In this document: in pieces, positions 36,268 through 53,500 of the stretch | How positions within the stretch are numbered: the first letter of the stretch is position 1 | Layout of the letters: each line of letters opens with the position of its first letter | Source of the DNA: Ceratodon purpureus | Taxonomy: Eukaryota; Streptophyta; Bryopsida; Pseudoditrichales; Ditrichaceae | Direction: 5' to 3' | NCBI GenBank assembly: GCA_014871385.1 | Contig: CM026430.1 | Span: forward strand, 6,244,630-6,308,629 | Length of the DNA: 64,000 nt | Made by a program: the position numbers and the translations under genes | Notes under the pieces: generated by a model | Seen by the model: the letters and a program-made list of their open reading frames with translations, nothing else | What the model was told of the DNA's origin: nothing | Databases searched by the model: none

Positions 36268-37231
36268 TACGTTATTTTGAAGAGGTATTAGTGGTTTGAT
36301 TTCATTACGCTCATATGCACATGTATGATGTCATACATGACACAATGTAATTGATGTTTGTACCATTTGATTTTTGGAAAAAAAATATCAAAAAAATATA
36401 TTCTAAAGTGAATTTGACACGTCCAAGTACCGGATAATTTTCTAAGAACCCGTCTACAAAAAATGTTTTTTTTCATGAACATGTCCCTAGACATGTCAGG
36501 GACCTTGTGAAAAATCACCACAAATTGTGACCCATCGAACATGTTGTGAAAATATATAATCCGCTTTCTCTGCAATGAGTTCGCTTCATTTGCTCCCAAA
36601 AATAAAATAAAAAATGTATAATCCAAAGTCAAAACGAGCTCTTGAAACTTCTGTAGAAAACAGCGATGGCACTTTGACAAAATTGTCTATTCACGGCGCG
36701 CTTTGTGTGTGACTGTGTGTGGATGAGTCATGATTAACTTTGATGTCGATACGAGAAGAACGTGCTCCGTATGCTATTGGTTTGTACTTGGTGACTATTC
36801 CCTCACAAATTATAAAACATATTCCGACAAGATAAACCTTAGAACAGTTGAAACTCGAGACCGACAAAGTTGAACAGTCGAATCTCCCCAGGCCAAATTT
36901 TGGCTGGGTTGTATGTTTACTCCTTCGCAATGAAATACTTCGTTTGTGCAAAAACAAAATTAAAAAAATTAAAAAAATTAAAAAATTAAAAAGTCGAAAC
37001 TCGAGACTGACAAAGTTAAGGACACTTCGACCTGCATGACAATAGATATTGGTGTAGATGACGGACAGGAGACCTGTTGCATTCGGGACCCACTGTATGT
37101 GTATAACCAGAGCAGTTGAGCATTCAGGAGTCTATCCAAGTTGCAGAGGGTTCGATCGGGTCCTACTAGATCGATCGTCACCAACATATCTCAGTTACTA
37201 GATCGATCAAGAGAGAGAGTTGTTAGAAGCC

Positions 37232-38540
37232 ATGGCTGCAGCAGTAGCACAGCTGTTGTTGTTTGTTGGCGTGGTCGTGAGCAGCTTCTGCCTCCATGGC
37301 GCTCGTGGTACGACCAACATGGACGACCTGGACTTCATCCCGGAGCTGACGCAGCGGCAGGCATTCGACAGCGACGATTTCATTTTCAAGTTCAAGAAGA
37401 CCGCGGATCTGACGCCGTTCGGCAACTTGCGGCCCATGTTCGTGGACTTCAACCCGGCTCTGGCCACTCTGCCCGGCGATGGCGCCTCTCAGAACCTGGT
37501 GACGGTTGGGCCTTGCGCCATCAACCAGCCCCACAATCATCCGCGAGCCACTCAGATCTCCCATCTCACCGAAGGTATTAATTTCTTCGATCATCTCACA
37601 ATGAATATACATTGCAGCAGTCGACCTTTCCAGCTGAGCCTTTGAGTTTTATTACCGGCATCTCCAGTACTACAGTTTCAATGATAGTTGAAGATGCACG
37701 ATCAACTGTGATTGTCATCGTTGAGAAAATTACCTATCTATTGTCATCACTCACTTCTGGTTCTGAGGTTGGGATGTGATGCGGAATCGATCAGGCGAGC
37801 TGTTCTTTGGCTTTGCTGAGGAAAATGGCGGGCGAAGCTTCGTCGGTGGAAACGCAACGAAAGGCCAAACCGTCATCGTTCCTCAAGGTAATGAACTTTT
37901 ACTGAACACTCCTCTCATGGATCATCAAATTTGTCTAACCTCATCGGCAATATTGACAATTTGCCGTGTGCAATTATGTCATATTTAGTAAACATGTTTG
38001 TGCTTTTCATGTGTCAAAGGACAAGTGTTAAGTTATCAATCTTAAGACAAGCTTCATGATCTAAAATAGTTCCCCTTTCTTTGATCACATTTTATTTAAA
38101 ATTCACCATCTTTCCTTCGTGCCAATTTTGACTTCTTAAATCTCAAGTTTAACTCTGCCAGTAATCACAGCGTTAACAGGATTGAGGTAAAGTATTCTAG
38201 ACCTTCATTAAGCTAATACTCCGATGGGGTTAAAATGAAGGCAATTGTACAAGTTCAATTATGCATTGATTCATGTCTGATTCGATCCGCAATGGCAGGT
38301 GTGATCCATTTTGCCCAAAACTTGGGGTGCAAGGAGGCGCAGTTCATTGCGAGCTTCCCCCACCGTGACCCTGGAACTCAAACAACGGCGTCCACATTCT
38401 TCAAGCTGCCGCTCAGTGTCATCCGTGCTACCACTGGTCTCACTAACCAGGAAATAAAAAAGATCCAGCTTAGTGTAGCTGCTAATCCTAATCCATCTTT
38501 AGACAAAGAATGTGCCAAGAGATGCGGCATCAAATATTGA
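37232..38540 (+). CDS. GLP: Germin-like protein (cupin)
   Basis: Secreted apoplastic cupin; related proteins bind Mn and act as oxalate oxidase or superoxide dismutase. Exons 37232-37574, 37768-37887 and 38299-38540 (705 nt, 234 residues), GT-AG junctions. Signal peptide to about residue 27 (hydrophobic LLLFVGVVVSS core), then the germin DLDFIPELTQRQAF-type N-terminus, cupin box 1 PHNHPRATQISH and box 2 VPQGVIHFAQNLG, ending CAKRCGIKY. The start is the ATG in GAAGCCATGGCT; an upstream TTG in frame is ignored. In box 1 the usual metal ligand Glu after HPRA(T/S) is Gln, while both His of HxH and the His of box 2 remain, so metal binding or catalysis may be changed. Downstream DNA (38720 on) belongs to the LRR kinase B flank. 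Confidence 0.9.
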
Positions 38541-38719
38541 TGACCCAAGTGGTGTGCATCAGTCAGTTACACGAAGATACAAGTGTATGTAAATAGGCCA
38601 CAGCCACTACCTCAACCTATCACGACCAATAAAACCAGCCGAGAATGGCAAGTTCCTTGCTGATGTTAACAAAGTAAAAAAAAAGTGTTTCAGATTCAAG
38701 GGTGTTTTGTGTCCAAATT

Positions 38720-39303
38720 CTGGTGAAAGATCAGGTTGAATCGGGACAGTTGTAGTTCAAGATGGTGATTTACTTGGTACGTGCCTGGTCAGATAGTTCT
38801 AGCATACGACCAACCAGACACATGAGAGTTTCAAATATACAAAGAAGTCGTTGAAGTGCCTTCGATCAAGTGCCTTCCATCAAGCGTCACAGTAAACCGT
38901 CCAGTATTACTGCTCTTCACGACAGGCAGAGATCATAGGAGCCACACCTTATCGACATGCTCTATGGTACACATCGAATACATCCAAACAGTGTCAAACA
39001 CAATGTTCGCAACAACTCAGTTTTTAGGCAATCAAATTTCCAGGATACTTTCCATAAAAAAAAGTTAGTTCATTGACCTCGAACATGATCAACTGCAATT
39101 TATGCATCTGTTCAGGATCCCATATTTTATCTAACACTTCAAAGCACATTTACAAGTACGTGACATCAGCAAGGAAACATCAAATGCAGAGCCTAATAAT
39201 TTTTGAGATGAATCGCTTTTCCCAAATTATGCATCTTACTCTTCTAAGAGCAGATCATTCCGACAAAGTATTGGATAAAATTTTCACGCTGTAAGCTAAA
39301 TGG
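38720..39303. repeat. 3' flank of LRR kinase B, duplicated at 23690
   Basis: Collinear with 23690-24252 up to the word CTAAATGG at 39296-39303, where the inversion at the end of kinase B begins. Confidence 0.8.
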
Positions 39304-39317
39304 TTTCGTTTGTGAAA

Positions 39318-45356
<6,039 letters not shown>

Positions 45357-47280
45357 GACCGCTTACTGCAAGCTAAAACAGACTCAAACGTTTCGAGTCA
45401 TTACCATCTCGTCTCACAACCAAACCATCACATCAGATACCAACTCTGAATTATTCGTAATCGCCCACAGAGGACAACCTGCACGCAATCAGAAAGACTC
45501 AAAGTCCCCGATCCCTGGACGACTTCCATAACTCGTATCAGTCCTTGTCAAACACGTGAAACCACTATCTTACGTACTTTCAACCCAATGTAAAGTGCCG
45601 ACTTAAAGTTGCCGACGCAAGGTTGACTAACACGAGAGTAGCGTAATCTACTCGAGGTCACGAGACTCGAAATTCGCTGATCTGTATGTACTTATTCAGT
45701 TCACGCGAAGTTACTTTAACAAGTGTAAGTAGAACCAAATAACGAAGTTAACGTAATCTGTGAAACAAACGTACGTAGATAGCGCTGTGAACCTCGTCAT
45801 GAAAGTTGCTGATCGATATTCAGTACACTGATGTGATATCGATCTAGGTGATATTAACATCACGTTCCTGCAGACAAATCTAACGCAGCACAGGCAGGTC
45901 TACACAACATGAAGTTAATCAGAGATATGAAACCAGTGCAGGTGACTGCGACCCACAAGTTTGACAGTGAGTCCACGGCGAGAAGAAGAATTGCCTGCGT
46001 TGAAATTGTCGGAGGCGATTTCACGGCGAAGGCATATGCATCCACACGACTTTCGCTGTGCGCCATATCTATGGTTTCTGTAGATTCGAAAGGAAAAACG
46101 TAGGCCTTCGGTCCTTGATGCCGAAAGTGAGTCTCCAAACGCGTATCAGGTAGTATCCGCCGGATATTACATCCGTGTCGTAGAGGTATTGCACGAGTAT
46201 CAGAGGTATCAGTTGCGAAGTTCTTGAGTGTCCGGGTATCATACTGTTCTCATGCATGCAAACCTATGATATTCAGGAACTCATAACGCTTTATGTAAGC
46301 GGACTCCCAGTTGTGATGCAATTGCATCACAATTGCATCGTGGCGTATGTTGGAAGTGAGGAGGATGAATATGGAAGAGGCGTTCGGGATGGAATCTGCG
46401 CTGTTGAGTTGGAATTTGCGTGTTTGAATCTGGTGCGGGTTGAAAACGAGGTTTGTGAGTTTGAAATTCTGGTGATGTTGGTTTGAGCTTGGAAATGGGC
46501 TGTGGAATGGAGACCATGAATTCAGCTTTTGATGTATGAAAAGGTTTGAGGAATGGTGACTATGTGGACAAGTGGACTTTGGATGTGTGTCTTTTTGATA
46601 GTGAACAGGAGATTTCTAAGTCACTAGAGTTATTTGTAAACTCACAAAAGGGTCATCCAAAGATTCACCTCATACGTCACCTTCTTTTTTTTTTTCCCCC
46701 AGCTTATGGCTGATGAGTAATAACGGATTAATTAGATAGGTGAAAAAATAATCATACTCAAGCCTTATTTTTGGAAATTGTACTATGAACTTACTTTTTG
46801 GTATTAATACAAGAAAATTATGAATTTTCAAAGCTACTCTAAAAATCTCCTTACAAACAGTTAGTATAATCTTCTCAAATCACTCATAGTTTATAGATTG
46901 ACACATATTTTAGGAGATACATAATGATGATGCAATTCAATACATTGTTTATCAAATATAGTTTTATTTGAATTTTTAATTTTTTAACTTTTTTCTTCTT
47001 TTTTTCTTACTGACTTGTCTCATCTTTACAAATTCTAATATAAACTTACATAGAAGCACTCACAGATGTCACTTTCCTTCACATATAAATAGGTGTACAA
47101 TGAACTCGAACTAATTTCTCTAGCTTCTCTATTTAAAAACATGATATAATTGTTGAATTTCTTGGTTGATTTTATTAAAATAAGTTGTTGAAATGATAAT
47201 AGTTTGATATTAAAGAATCTACCACTTAGCATTAGTGGGAATGATGATTCCAAATGACCTCGTAAATCTACAACAATGTA
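45357..47280. other. Intergenic DNA upstream of LRR kinase B
   Basis: Balanced-GC upstream sequence to about 46650, then AT-rich. Opposing short frames at 45860-46140 have no supporting motif. It holds a perfect 22-bp palindrome at 46311-46332 (TTGTGATGCAA and its mirror). Confidence 0.4.
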
Positions 47281-47510
47281 TTAATTTGAAAATCTTGAAA
47301 TTTGTAAAGTACATATCTCACCCTTCATAGAAAAACCAAACTGGTTAAAAATAGAATTTTGATTTTTTTTGCTAAATCATTTAGAAATTTTGTTTTACGA
47401 GTAGACTACAATTTTGATGATAAGGTCCCAATTTTCTATTTTTAAACAGTTTGGTTTTTCCATGGAGGGTGACATATGTCACTTTATAATTTGAAATCAT
47501 TTTAATTTAC
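47281..47510. repeat. Fold-back element
   Basis: Two arms of roughly 80-90 bp pair as inverted repeats; the best part is ACCAAACTG with CATAGAAAAACC on the left and its complement on the right (47440-47480), extending outward through TCACCC and AAAGT. Non-coding hairpin-type MITE; borders approximate. Confidence 0.6.
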
Positions 47511-47555
47511 ACATTTTATGTCAATTGTACAAGAAATTGAAAATTGTTCATACAT

Positions 47556-48839
47556 TGACTTTGAATCTTTTTCAAAAATGGGCTTTAAAACTATTGTTTA
47601 TAAATAAATCTAACATTTAAATTTATATCAATATTTATATTTTTGACCAATTTGACCGCCATCGAGATGAAGAGGTAAGGAATCGCTCGATAGATATTTA
47701 ATAACTAGTGTCGAATGAGACCGATACACTCTTAAATATATGTAATAAGGGTGTGCATATGATTTGCACCTCTCACCTACCACCGGTCATGTATTAGGCA
47801 TGGCCATGGGTAAGAATGAGAGATAGGAAACGTTGGCTCTTGCGAAGTTTATGGGTGGATTGCTTCAGATGAAGTTTTATAGTCTCTTAAGCACAATAAA
47901 AGTCTTTGACGTAAAAATAAATATAATTTACATGATGTTCTTTTTATTATTTAAATCATTCTCCTTTAAGACTTGTGTTATAAGTTTAATTTCTTTTTTA
48001 ATTTGAAAAAATACTTATAATATGTCTTTATATCCAAGGAAACCTGAATGTTGAGTAAAATAAGGATTTTTTTAATCATTAATAAAGTAACAGATTAAAA
48101 TCTTAAGCAAAATTAATAATTATGTGGATAAAGGATTTTGATACAAGAAGTTATATAAAGTATTTTTGTTCTTTTAAGTCTAATTTGTATGAGGCGTCTT
48201 TCTTTTTTGATCTCAAATCTATATTTTCAAATATGTAAGTAAGGTCTTTAAATTAAATAAAATATATTTTTAAAAACTTTTAATGTATAGACCTATTAGT
48301 CTCAAAAAGGGTTTAGAACCATTGGTTCTTGATCTTTTATCTTTCGATGCCAAAATTTTGTTCATTTAAACGTAATCATACAAAATTGATTTTAAATTGT
48401 ATGATATTATTCATTTAGTTGTTCTCCATTTCTATTTTTATTACAATTGAATAAGTTAATGTCATTGTGATTTAATATTGAAATGTTAAGACATTTTAAA
48501 AATAAGATTTTTTATGATTTAATTTATTTGAAATTAAAAAGATTTTTAAATATTGGATGTGTTTTAGGCTAGAACATTGTGAATGGTTTTGTGATTATAT
48601 TTTAATTCTAGAGCTTTTGATTTAAGGATTTTTGTGAATAATTCCCTTTTATCAATTTAAAATGCCAATTTAGATACATAGGCAATAATCTTCACAATAA
48701 AGTAGAAAAACTATAATGCTTTATTTTTTATTAAATTTATACTAATAGACATAAATATAAATATTGATATAAATTTAAATGTTAGATTTATTTATAAACA
48801 ATAGTTTTAAAGCCTATTTTTGACAAAGATTCAAAGTCA
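47556..48839. mobile_element. 1.28-kb element with 90-bp terminal inverted repeats
   Basis: Arms 47556-47644 and 48751-48839 match as inverted repeats with about three differences in 90 bp. Ends are TGACTTTGAATC and its complement. ACAT occurs directly outside both ends (47552-47555 and 48840-48843), a possible 4-bp duplication. Very AT-rich interior, no coding capacity. The superfamily is unclear. Confidence 0.6.
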
Positions 48840-49447
48840 ACATCGTTGCGGATATGCTAGGTAACCTTGAACATAGGCTCCTGCTCAAAGGAGTCTCGGA
48901 TCCCCTAGATGGTCACTGTCTTGGACCTCAGATCTTTCTTGAGAATCTCCGCTACCTTACACTCAGTCCTTGTGGAAGTTAATATGGTTGCCATAATGGA
49001 TTGAATTAACACTATAAAATCATGTACACAAGTGATGGACCCTTGTAGAAGGAAGAATAACTCTGAAGGTGATTATACATGTATATAATAAATACTCCAT
49101 CCTATGATACTTGCTTTTTATTTGATGATAAATAATTCAATGATTAAAGAATCTACTTTTTTAAAATTTAATTTTTTTAACAACCATTCAATGATTAAAA
49201 ATTCAATCAAGAATGAATATGTAATAATTTAGAATAAAAAAATTTACCTCATTTAAAGTCCCAATTCTTTTTAGAAAAAATTGACATTTAAAGGGAATTG
49301 AAATTTTGTTGTTATATTGAATTGTCAACTTTTTTAATGAATTTGACAAAATATATGTAAATGGTAGAATAGAATAAATTTATGATAAAGACACTTTTAA
49401 TTTACTATTTAAAACTTTTTCCAATGTTGTCTGACGATCACTCCAAA

Positions 49448-49641
49448 CACCTAAACAATAAACCTCGCCCTCGTCTTAATGACAAGGTGGGCCCTTTCTT
49501 CCTCTTCCATTCGCTGATTCTATTTTTAGGGGGTATGTGGGTCTTTTTTAATAATTTTTTATATAGGGCTTTATGCCTTCCAATGGGAACCCTGGTTGGG
49601 GGGCCTCGTCATTAAGACGAGGCTGAGGTTTATCGCCGGGG
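49448..49641. mobile_element. 194-bp MITE with 7-bp direct repeats
   Basis: Inverted ends containing ATAAACCTC and CCTCGTCTTAATGAC, with CTCCAAA on both sides (49441-49447 and 49642-49648). It ends 9 bp before the next MITE. Confidence 0.6.
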
Positions 49642-49650
49642 CTCCAAATA

Positions 49651-49966
49651 AGGTTGAATGCTCTAAAACCACCAACTTAAGGTGATTCCAAAGTTTGTAG
49701 AAGTCGTATGCATTCTCTGAAATTTTTCATCGAAGGCAGAACAAGAATGATGCCGAAGGTAGTTTTTTCCAAAATTAAATAGCAAAAAACCAATTTATTA
49801 TGAATTTTATAAGTGAAAAGTGTGCGAGACCCTAAAACCACCCACCGTGTTCTAATGTACAAATGAGGTACATCTGTTTTCCAAAATCTAGGAATTAGAC
49901 CTGATCGGTTTTGGGGAATCTAGTGGTTGGTTTTGGGGCGGTGGGTGGTTTAAGGACATTCTACCT
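49651..49966. mobile_element. Stowaway-like MITE, AGGT family, copy 3
   Basis: Left AGGTTGAATGCTCTAAAACC, right the complement of AGGTAGAATGTCCTTAAACC, flanked by TA (49649-49650, 49967-49968). Shares the subterminal ACCACCAACTTAAG word with the copy at 57922. About 390 bp upstream of the AlaX-type gene. Confidence 0.75.
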
Positions 49967-50354
49967 TACTCTTCTCTTTCAAATATCAAATCCGGTACAC
50001 ACCAACCCAAACAAAAACAACAAAGTGTTGCCCCATTCTCAGACACCGGGCGTGAAGCAAGTGTGTAATCCTTTGGTACCTTGTACCAATCCCCACAGAT
50101 CCAAGACCAACAGAATGGCAAACCCACTCTCCCACAACAAACTCCACAGCCCCGGAGTAGTCAGCTGCAGCTGCAGCTTCTTCTTCTGATAAACTATCAT
50201 ACAACACCCTCCCAGAAGAACTTGCCACAGAACTTGCCACCTTACAACTCCTGCAACTCAAACTCCATCACAAACCTCTCTCCCATAAAAACCAACCCAT
50301 TCACTCCATTGCCACAAAACAGATCTAAGTTACTCCACAAGTAAGCTCATCACC

Positions 50355-53300
50355 ATGGTTGCAGCAGGAGCTCCAGCTTCTGCCACTGAGGGCACTCGTG
50401 CATCCACCAAGCTGCTCTACTTCGATCATATGTGGACGCTCCAGGCCACAGCAACTGTAGTTTCTGTCATCACGGTAAGCAATTTATCATACTCTTGGGG
50501 TGTTTTATTTTTTTGGACTGTTGGATTTATGTCTGGTTTTTTTTGGTTTCAAGGAGGTTTTGCATTGAGTTGATTTGGATGTTTTTTGATGGTTTTCTGG
50601 ATGTGCATTGTTTTGGTTGTGATTGGTTTTAGGGGAGGAGAGTGGTGGTTTTTTTCTTTTTGGTGATGTTGTGGGTTAGGGTTTAGGGTTTTAGGAACAG
50701 TGGGTTTTGGTCTTGGATGTGTGTTTTGGTGGTTTTGAAGTGGGTGGTTGTTTTTTTCTTTGGTTTTGGTGGCCTGCTGCACGCCGTGGGATGTGAGGAC
50801 ATAGCGCATGTATTGCACTTGCTATTGTTCTTGTCATGTTCTGCATTTTCAGTTGCTATTGTTCTGCGTTTTCGCCCCACGTGTGTTCTTGCTGGGATGT
50901 GATGTGAATTCGCACTCTGACGCCAATGGCATGATGGTGAATACGCTTCAATGTGAATACACCATAGCAGGGTCACTATAACAAGGTCGTGTTTTTGTCT
51001 CATAATTTTCTAATTTCTTCGTTTTTTTTTTTTTTTTTTTTTTGGTTTGGGCGATCCTGCTATGGTGCTATGGTATCTTTCCAGTGTGCTACGCGTTGAT
51101 GTGTATTGTTTGTGAGGTTTATACTGTTTCTTGATCATGTAAAGGGTTAAGCTTATTAGGTCCTGTTGCCGATCGGGAGACGATTTGTTGCTGTGATGTG
51201 ATTAATTGTGAGGTTTTGATGGTCTTAGATACCATTATACACTTAAAAAAGCAACAAGAGTAGGGTGACCTATGAGCCTTGAAGAAATAGTTGCAATATT
51301 GAAGGGAATTAGGCGGTAAGATGTGGTACTTCTTTTCTACGAGGTAGTCACTTGTCATGCCTGTTCCAACATCGGGTAGTTGCTGATCTCAGTCAGCTTA
51401 TTGCTCTGCATGAAAAAATGGTGTTTGTTTGAGTGGTGTTGAAAAGTCGGACAACTGAGGCATGGAAATTGTTGTGTTTTGGACATCAGCAGGATTCTTA
51501 TTTATTATGGTTCTTTGTTGCTTCTCTGGTTGCCTTCATTTAATCAGGAAGGAGAGCGGGTGGCAGTCGTGTTGGACCAGACAATTTTGTATCCCCAGGG
51601 CGGGGGTCAGCCGTTTGATACTGGCTTTATTGAAGCCTTGGATGGGCCGATTAAATTCCGTGTCACTGATGTCCGTGCGAAATCTGGTGTGGTAAGCTCA
51701 CTGGTGTTTATGAATAACAAATTGCAGTTCTATTTTTGAGTTACTGATAGGGCTTGTGAAAACGTTCTTCCTGAGGAGTGAAGTCAAATGCGTAGTATTC
51801 AATATCAGGGTTGAGCTTTAGTCTTTATACATGCTTGGGGACTTGTCTTACTTGTTCAGCTGGTTTGTATCTGTAGGTATATCACTATGGAAATTATGAT
51901 GAAAACACACAGACAAAAGTAGCCAGTTACAAACCTGGAGATGGAGTCAAAATTGTTGTAGACGGTACCCGGCGAACTCTTAATTCTAGGTTTGTTAACC
52001 TTCCCAATTCCCTTGTAACAAATACGACGCAAAAGAGTGTTGTTCAACTGCTTGATTGGTGGGACGTTTTGTCAATATCTGTCATTGATCCATTTGTGGT
52101 GAACATTCTGCTGGAGATCCTTCCAGAATTTTTTTACTTTGAAGAGACCGTGACTTTTAGTTATGCTTGGGAGGGACAGATTGCATTCAGCTGGTCATCT
52201 CCTTGATGCATGCATGCGCAATGCTGGGCTTGAAACATTGGAGCCTGGAAAAGGCCACCATTTTCCTGATAGGTATTTTCGTTAACCTGGCTGAAGTGAT
52301 TTCCTTTCCACCTTTAATTGCTTTTACAGTTGGTGGTTATAGTTTGTTTTGGTTGATACCGGAATTTCCCAATGACGTGAATTTTCTGTGCAGCCCTTAT
52401 GTAGAGTACAAGGGAGTCATACCATCAAAAGATTTGGAGAACAAGCGGGGTGCTTTAGAATCCGAAGTCAATCGTCTAGTAACGCTGGGTGGTCAGGTAT
52501 ATTTAGCTTCGAAGCTTCAAACCTACTGGGCTTTGGTTGCCTGGGTTGGCTTACATGGTGCTTGTTCTGCTTCTGCCTTATTCTGAGAGTAATAGGTCTG
52601 TATTCTTGTTTGCTCTTGAACTTTGTCTCCTTATGGACTGTCATTGTGATGTGGCCTTTTGCGTTTATCCTATTACTGTTTTAACAATCTGCCTTTATTC
52701 TTGTAGAAGTTCATACTTTCAGTTATATTGTCTTTGAATGCCTAAGGAATGAACACTGCTGTGGGCATCTTTCACATTGGTCTTGTAAAAACTTTTGCAG
52801 GTGCGAGCGATGATTGTACCCTATTCAGAAGCCGCAGCTTTATGTGGTGGAAGTTTGCCTGACTACGTTGCGAAGGTTGTACCTCAGTCTGCATTTACTC
52901 TTTCAATGAATCATTTTCTTTCCTTTTCTTTTTAAATCAATGGGCCAATAGCATAACATTCAATTCATCACAAGCATAGTATTTAATTTGTTTCGTTGAT
53001 CGATACTTACGGTTCAAAGATTCGTATGTTGCAGGACAGCTGCCCACGAATTGTTTGCTTGGGTGAACATCCAGGATGCCCTTGTGGAGGAACTCATGTT
53101 TCTGAAATCTCTGAAATTGGGGAGGTCAAGGTTGGTGAATACAGTTCCCTATACCGTTCTCTGCCAAAACTTAAAAGCCGGAAATTTCTAACATGGATGT
53201 CATTTAGGGAAATGCATTTTAATTTTTATGACACTGGTTGTTTATGATGGGCATTGGGCTGTTCTATTACTTCCCTTAGAGAGGTCCCAATTTGACCGTA

Positions 53301-53500
53301 CTGACCATTACATTTTGTAGCACATTGTTTTCACACCTTCACAAGCTCCTCATACATCAAATATGAATCATTGGATTTTAAAAGGGGTTGTGTGGTCATT
53401 GGAACTAACTATTGTATCGATAATGATGTAGGTCACTCAAATTCGTGTGAAAAAGGGAGTCTCCAAGGTGTCCTACAATCTGGCAGATAGCGTGGCATAA
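50355..53500 (+). CDS. AlaX-type alanyl-tRNA editing protein
   Basis: Free-standing homologue of the editing domain of alanyl-tRNA synthetase; it hydrolyses mischarged Ser- or Gly-tRNA(Ala). Exons 50355-50474, 51548-51691, 51877-51989, 52180-52272, 52394-52496, 52801-52875, 53035-53130, 53432-53500 (813 nt, 270 residues). The N-terminal beta-barrel has LYPQGGGQPFDTG. The catalytic zinc site is complete: HSAGH (HxxxH) and CGGTH (CxxxH). Two donors use GTTGG or GTTGT rather than GTAAG. The start ATG has a CACCATGG context and follows a pyrimidine-rich leader. No aminoacylation domain is attached. Probably cytosolic; no transit peptide is obvious. The gene looks intact. Confidence 0.92.
50682..50691 (+). 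promoter_or_regulatory. Telo-box in the first intron of the AlaX-type gene
   Basis: TTTAGGGTTT within GTTAGGGTTTAGGGTTTTAG, about 210 bp into intron 1, a position where plant telo-boxes are often found. Function inferred only. Confidence 0.45.
50960..51073. mobile_element. Small TA-flanked inverted repeat in intron 1 of the AlaX-type gene
   Basis: Left CACCATAGCAGG and right CCTGCTATGGTG, with a second CTATGG outside the right arm and TA outside both ends (50958-50959, 51074-51075). Contains a T23-like tract. Related in its end sequence to the element at 33999. Confidence 0.5.

Noticed and set aside
37220-37231. Longer germin-like frame beginning four codons earlier
   Set aside because: It begins with TTG, not ATG; the ATG at 37232 is followed directly by a signal peptide.
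45860-46138. Overlapping opposing frames of 64 and 92 codons
   Set aside because: Mutually exclusive, no motif, upstream of kinase B; likely chance.
50549-51003. Minus-strand frames in AlaX intron 1
   Set aside because: Products of a G/T-rich intron read backwards; no protein features.
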